Below the pieces are notes generated by a model. The model worked only from the letters and a program-made list of their open reading frames with translations, had not been told where the DNA came from and did no database searches. Below, in pieces: positions 59,959 through 64,000 of a DNA stretch of 64,000 nucleotides. Position 1 is the first letter of the stretch. The number at the start of each line of letters is the position of its first letter. A program made the position numbers and the translations under genes. The stretch is from Sisyra terminalis (lineage: Eukaryota > Arthropoda > Insecta > Neuroptera > Sisyridae). Location: contig OY292274.1 in the NCBI GenBank assembly GCA_958496175.1, forward strand, positions 50,478,630 through 50,542,629. Direction: 5' to 3'.

Positions 59959-60442
59959 ACTTGTTATAGTTTTTTTCAAATATAAACAGTAAAGATACCT
60001 ACGTCGTACATCTTTTGAGCTTTGAACAAATCGTTGTGCTCAGTCGCACCTGTATACTTACGAAAATAAGAAAGCCGCCGATTTTTACTTTGTTTTCAAA
60101 TATTTTAAATAAAAGAAGTAGTTTTAAAATATTTTTTACAGTTATATGATGATAAATGTTTAAGATAATCCTGGAAATAAGATTTATTTTCTCGGGACAT
60201 CAGGAATAGATAATTTGTGGATTTTCCATAAAATCTTAGACCTAAAATATCGTGAAATTAACGATAGAGGTATTTTTCATTTGGTTTTTGAATACGAAAC
60301 ATACTATCGTTCGTAGTTTTTTAGATTAAGTAATTTATGTTAGTAAAAAATATTTTCGCGAAATTTTTTTTCAGAATAAAAAATCCGACAAACACATGCA
60401 ACAAAAAATTTAGTATACTCATTTTATATTTATTACAATCTT

Positions 60443-60513
60443 CTTATAAAAATATATAAAAATATTATATAAATATAAAAATATTATAAATATATAAAAA
60501 TATTCTTCGTATA
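60443..60513. repeat. AT tandem tract of TATAAAAATAT-like units
   Basis: Five or six imperfect copies of a roughly 11-14-bp unit made only of A and T. Confidence 0.7.
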
Positions 60514-63500
60514 AAAATTGTGATCACTTTTGTGTTTTCTTTAGTTTCAGAGTGTTCTAAGCATTTTCATTTTAATTTTACCGAAAAAGTTTCTTAAAAA
60601 CATTTTTAAGAGATTTTCGTTCGTTGTAATCAGAGACATTATGTTATAAAGTTATATTTATAAAACATATTTGTTTCTTAGTCACGAACCTAACAAATCC
60701 TATGACAGTATAACAATTTCATAACATATCAAATAACTTTATGTAAAAAAATTCCTGCTACGTCTGTTAATATTCTCAGAACTTTTGAACTACCTACCCA
60801 ATAAAAAATACATTCCAACCATAGGTATATTTGTTTTGTAAGTGGTTAAGTTTGCTGAATCAGATTTCAGTACTTTTACACTACTAAACTTTTATCACTA
60901 ATTTATTTTTTGAACTGCTTACACTTTTTGTTCAATGCATATTAACAGCAAATGTTATCTATCGGTACAAATCTACCTGATACCTTGTTTTAATATGAGA
61001 CAATCGAGTAAAACTATTTGGTATTGGGTATCAATTGAATACGAACGAAAAAATAGCCAATCATTCAGGAAAAAGTACTTTGCAAATAGTTTTAACTATT
61101 GACTATTAAGAATAGTACTTAAAACTATAAATGGTACTGTTTAAAATTTCCTGCTATTAAATATTAAATATAGAGTATTATTTTTGATCCAATCGGAGAA
61201 AAGACATGTGGAGAGAGAAACAAAATATTTGCTTCGCCCCTTTGTCCAAATTTTTAAGTTCTAGATTAATTTTTTGATAGTTTATATACTAACCTAAATT
61301 TACCTAGCATAGTTATGAATAATTATGTATATCATTATAATATTTTCAATCACAGCAACGCTAACTAATAAATTAACAATTCCTCTTTAATTTTTAATTA
61401 ATTGTCCAAATAATCATTTTAGCCCTTCAAACATCGTTACAACAAAGTTCAACTGAAACTTCTCACATTTTTTTTTGTTATTTTAGTAAGCTCATTCATT
61501 CTCACAACATAGAAAAGTAAAATTTATCAATTTAAGTAACGGTGGTCAAGTATGAATTATTGTTATTACTTTTTGAGCTTTTATAGCTTGTTTGACCCTT
61601 TACATTTCTGAAACCTCTCTTGTGTTCAACATTCAATTTTTTATGATTAATACCTCGCTATAACTCAAGGGTAGTCATTGAAACCACAAATTAATCAAAC
61701 ATATTCTAACTTTCCTACCGGTAAAAAGTTATTCAATATCTTCTTTTACTTTGCCGCAAAAAGGTCACGCAGTCATATCAAATATGAATATTGGCTTCGA
61801 AATTCCCTTTTTAAGTAAAAATTTCATAAATTACACATTCCAAGTCCTAAAATATTTGTAGAATTTATTTTAAATAGGTATTTTGCATAAAAAAATTGTT
61901 TTTAACTTTCGATGTAGACAAAAGGAGAGGAAAGTTTAATGAGTTTATTTCCGTTTATGTACTAGTGACATTGTTGCTCTCAAATGAATGAACCGACTTT
62001 GGTTTTAATTTAATTTTTTTAATTAATTTAATTTAATTTTTAATGTTATTTGTTTGATATTCTTATTAGCTACGATTACTTTTGGTAGCCTCTTTGAAAT
62101 ATTCAAATTAATCATTTTAATCGATTTCAAAACAAGAAGGCGGTTCGCAATATGTTTGAATATCAGAATATAAAGTTTTATATTCAACGCAAATTTCCTT
62201 ACTTTCCTTGATTTTTCAAACCAAAATTCACTTTTTCCCGACTTTACAAATTTTATCTCTTTTATCGGTTATGATCAAGTTTGCTTAAATAATTATGAAG
62301 ACAATCCAAATAACAGTTGGAATTTTTAATCAATATTCAATTCTTTTTATTATTATGCATACAGATTCTTTACGTAGTATGCTTATTTACGATGAAGTCT
62401 CTATTTTTTCGAATCTTAATACTATTCAAGTAATGAACAATTTTAAAATTTCAAGATTTCCAATATCAACTTTTAAGGCATTCTCTGACTTTACGAATTT
62501 CCCTGATCCCTGTTCGATTTGCGTATACATTTTTATTGTTATTAAGTTATAATTTTGAAACCGTCGTTAACTTTTGTTACTTAAGCAAAATTACATATTA
62601 CTATCCTCAAATTCTGATGCTATAATAAAAGATTGCAAAACAAACTTTTGATTTTTACCATTACATAGAAAATACTTCAACCAATCTCATTATTTACGGT
62701 ACCTATAACAAAGGACTGTTGAATATCTGTTAACTTGCATCGCTTAGTTACCGATGAATAATCAACCTCCTTCGCCCTTCGTAAATGAATTACACTTTTA
62801 AAGCTTTATAACTTTAACAGCGCGCTTTTACAGCTTTAAAATTAAACATATTGAATACAAGTTTTGATTACTCAACCTCCAACACTTGCTAGTATCTAAT
62901 ATACATAAAATTAAAAATAATATTTGTAGCGATATTTCTTTTATAATTTTTTTTGAATTCATTTCAAAAACGCTAAAATTTGAAAACTAACCTAACGTTG
63001 TTTAGAAGTGCTGTGAGGAATTATAAAAATAAAGGGGATTTTCCTTTGCTTATAAATAGGCGATAGTAGGTATTCCTACCAGGCTTTTATGCACTCGTAT
63101 TAAATTTCAACGCGATTTTCTCTATTTACGTTGAAATATTTTGCTTAGAAACCCCCAAATGTAGATGATTTTTGTATTGATCGACCCGGAATATTTCAAA
63201 GAATGCATCGCTATTTTTTTCAAAAAATGTCATTTCTAAGAAAAGACGTATGGCGAGTTGATTGCGATCTTGCATAACTTTTTCCATTTATACTGCGTTA
63301 AGCGCTTTAAAATTACGCAACTTTACGATTGTTTTACTTCGTTAATAAGCCCCAAATCGACTAGAAATTTTCCAAAGACAAGGTTCAAAAACTAGACTAT
63401 CTATAGTATTTATTTCAATTTTTCTCTTATAACTTGTGATTTCCTTCTCAATTTATAATTTCCTCAATTTTCTAACTCGATTTATTTTATACTTACGGCA

Positions 63501-64000
63501 CCAAAAATATAATTTAAGAAATTTTATAACGGATACAAGGAGAGTTTTTGAAGTTAGTGTCAGGATTATGTATTACTAGAACATCTCTTAACAAATTTGA
63601 TGTTTGTTTTCGATTCGGTACTGAATGTCTAAATATTAATTGCAACAATCATAGAACTTAAATTAGTTTCAGATTTTGAAGCAGAAATGTGAATTGACAG
63701 TCGCTTGTCAGCAAGTTCTAACTTTCCGTTTATATATGAAATAAATTATGCTTTTTTTAAAAATGTTTAAATCCAATTTTGTTACTTTTTCATTTGTAGA
63801 GCCTTGCAGTTCATTTTAAAAAAATATGATTAACCAATATTTTTATTTTTTGTTTAGTTTAAGAAAAGCACTTCATTTAGTTTACGTTAGCCTGGATTTA
63901 AAGTTTTAATGAAAAAAAAATCGGTTTAATGACCTTTTGAAAAATAAATAGAAACATACATCACATATCAAGAATACATACAAAACATTTTATTGTAAAC

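Larger units (their letters stand above)
59607..64000. other. AT-rich non-coding stretch with simple repeats
   Basis: No gene recognised. An 8-bp tandem repeat (TTTAAAAC, about four copies) is at 59927-59958, and a TATAAAAATAT-type tandem tract at about 60443-60513. TTAATTTAATTT units lie near 62005-62045. The open frame at 62295-62552 (85 codons) has no motif. Confidence 0.6.

Noticed and set aside
1..64000. tRNA genes, CRISPR array, LTR retrotransposon or complete host gene
   Set aside because: No T-arm/anticodon pattern, no spaced identical repeats, no long terminal direct repeats and no multi-exon coding signal could be supported.

Overview
This window looks like intergenic or long-intron DNA from an arthropod nuclear genome, most likely an insect. 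It is very A+T-rich (by eye roughly a quarter to a third G+C), full of homopolymer and AT tracts, and contains no host gene I can recognise on either strand. There is no tRNA, rRNA, CRISPR array, operon structure or bacterial or viral gene set. Apart from the retrotransposon the longest open frames are about 60-94 codons, which is what chance gives in this base composition.

What can be read is a layered deposit of mobile elements. The clearest is a 5'-truncated Jockey-like non-LTR retrotransposon at 8974-10602. It keeps an almost intact reverse transcriptase (YADD present) interrupted by one in-frame TAG, has a 3' poly-A run, and is flanked by a 10-bp target-site duplication whose left copy ends exactly where protein similarity begins. 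Older LINE carboxy-terminal remnants lie at about 4205-4612, 16731-17090, 33380-34291 (with an RNase H domain and a Cys/His tail) and, more weakly, 59075-59280. The RNase H remnant is split in frame by a 111-bp miniature inverted-repeat element at 33741-33851 with a perfect 9-bp duplication.

Cut-and-paste DNA elements are frequent in the second half: a Tigger/pogo-like MITE with TA duplications (39179-39399), a second Tigger-like fragment (20845-21118), a mariner transposase fragment on the minus strand (43297-43510), an 861-bp element with GC-rich terminal inverted repeats (45646-46506), two hAT-like MITEs (47467-47697 and 59389-59606) and a probable MITE at 13070-13494.

Structures not tied to a known family include an inverted pair of arrays built from ~16-bp units (39455-39815), a perfect 28-bp palindrome (46939-46966), a strong 39-nt stem-loop (42376-42414), a composite of a 29-bp tandem repeat, palindromic doublet and 12-bp hairpin (26134-26340), and nested inverted repeats near 3722-3847 and 6446-6507. 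Three minus- or plus-strand stretches (19644-20190, 54846-55211, 38379-38573) have protein-like open frames broken by stops or a frameshift; I cannot assign them. I found no coherent new multi-gene system; the interest is in nested transposons and unexplained inverted-repeat structures. All family assignments come from motif recognition without a database search.
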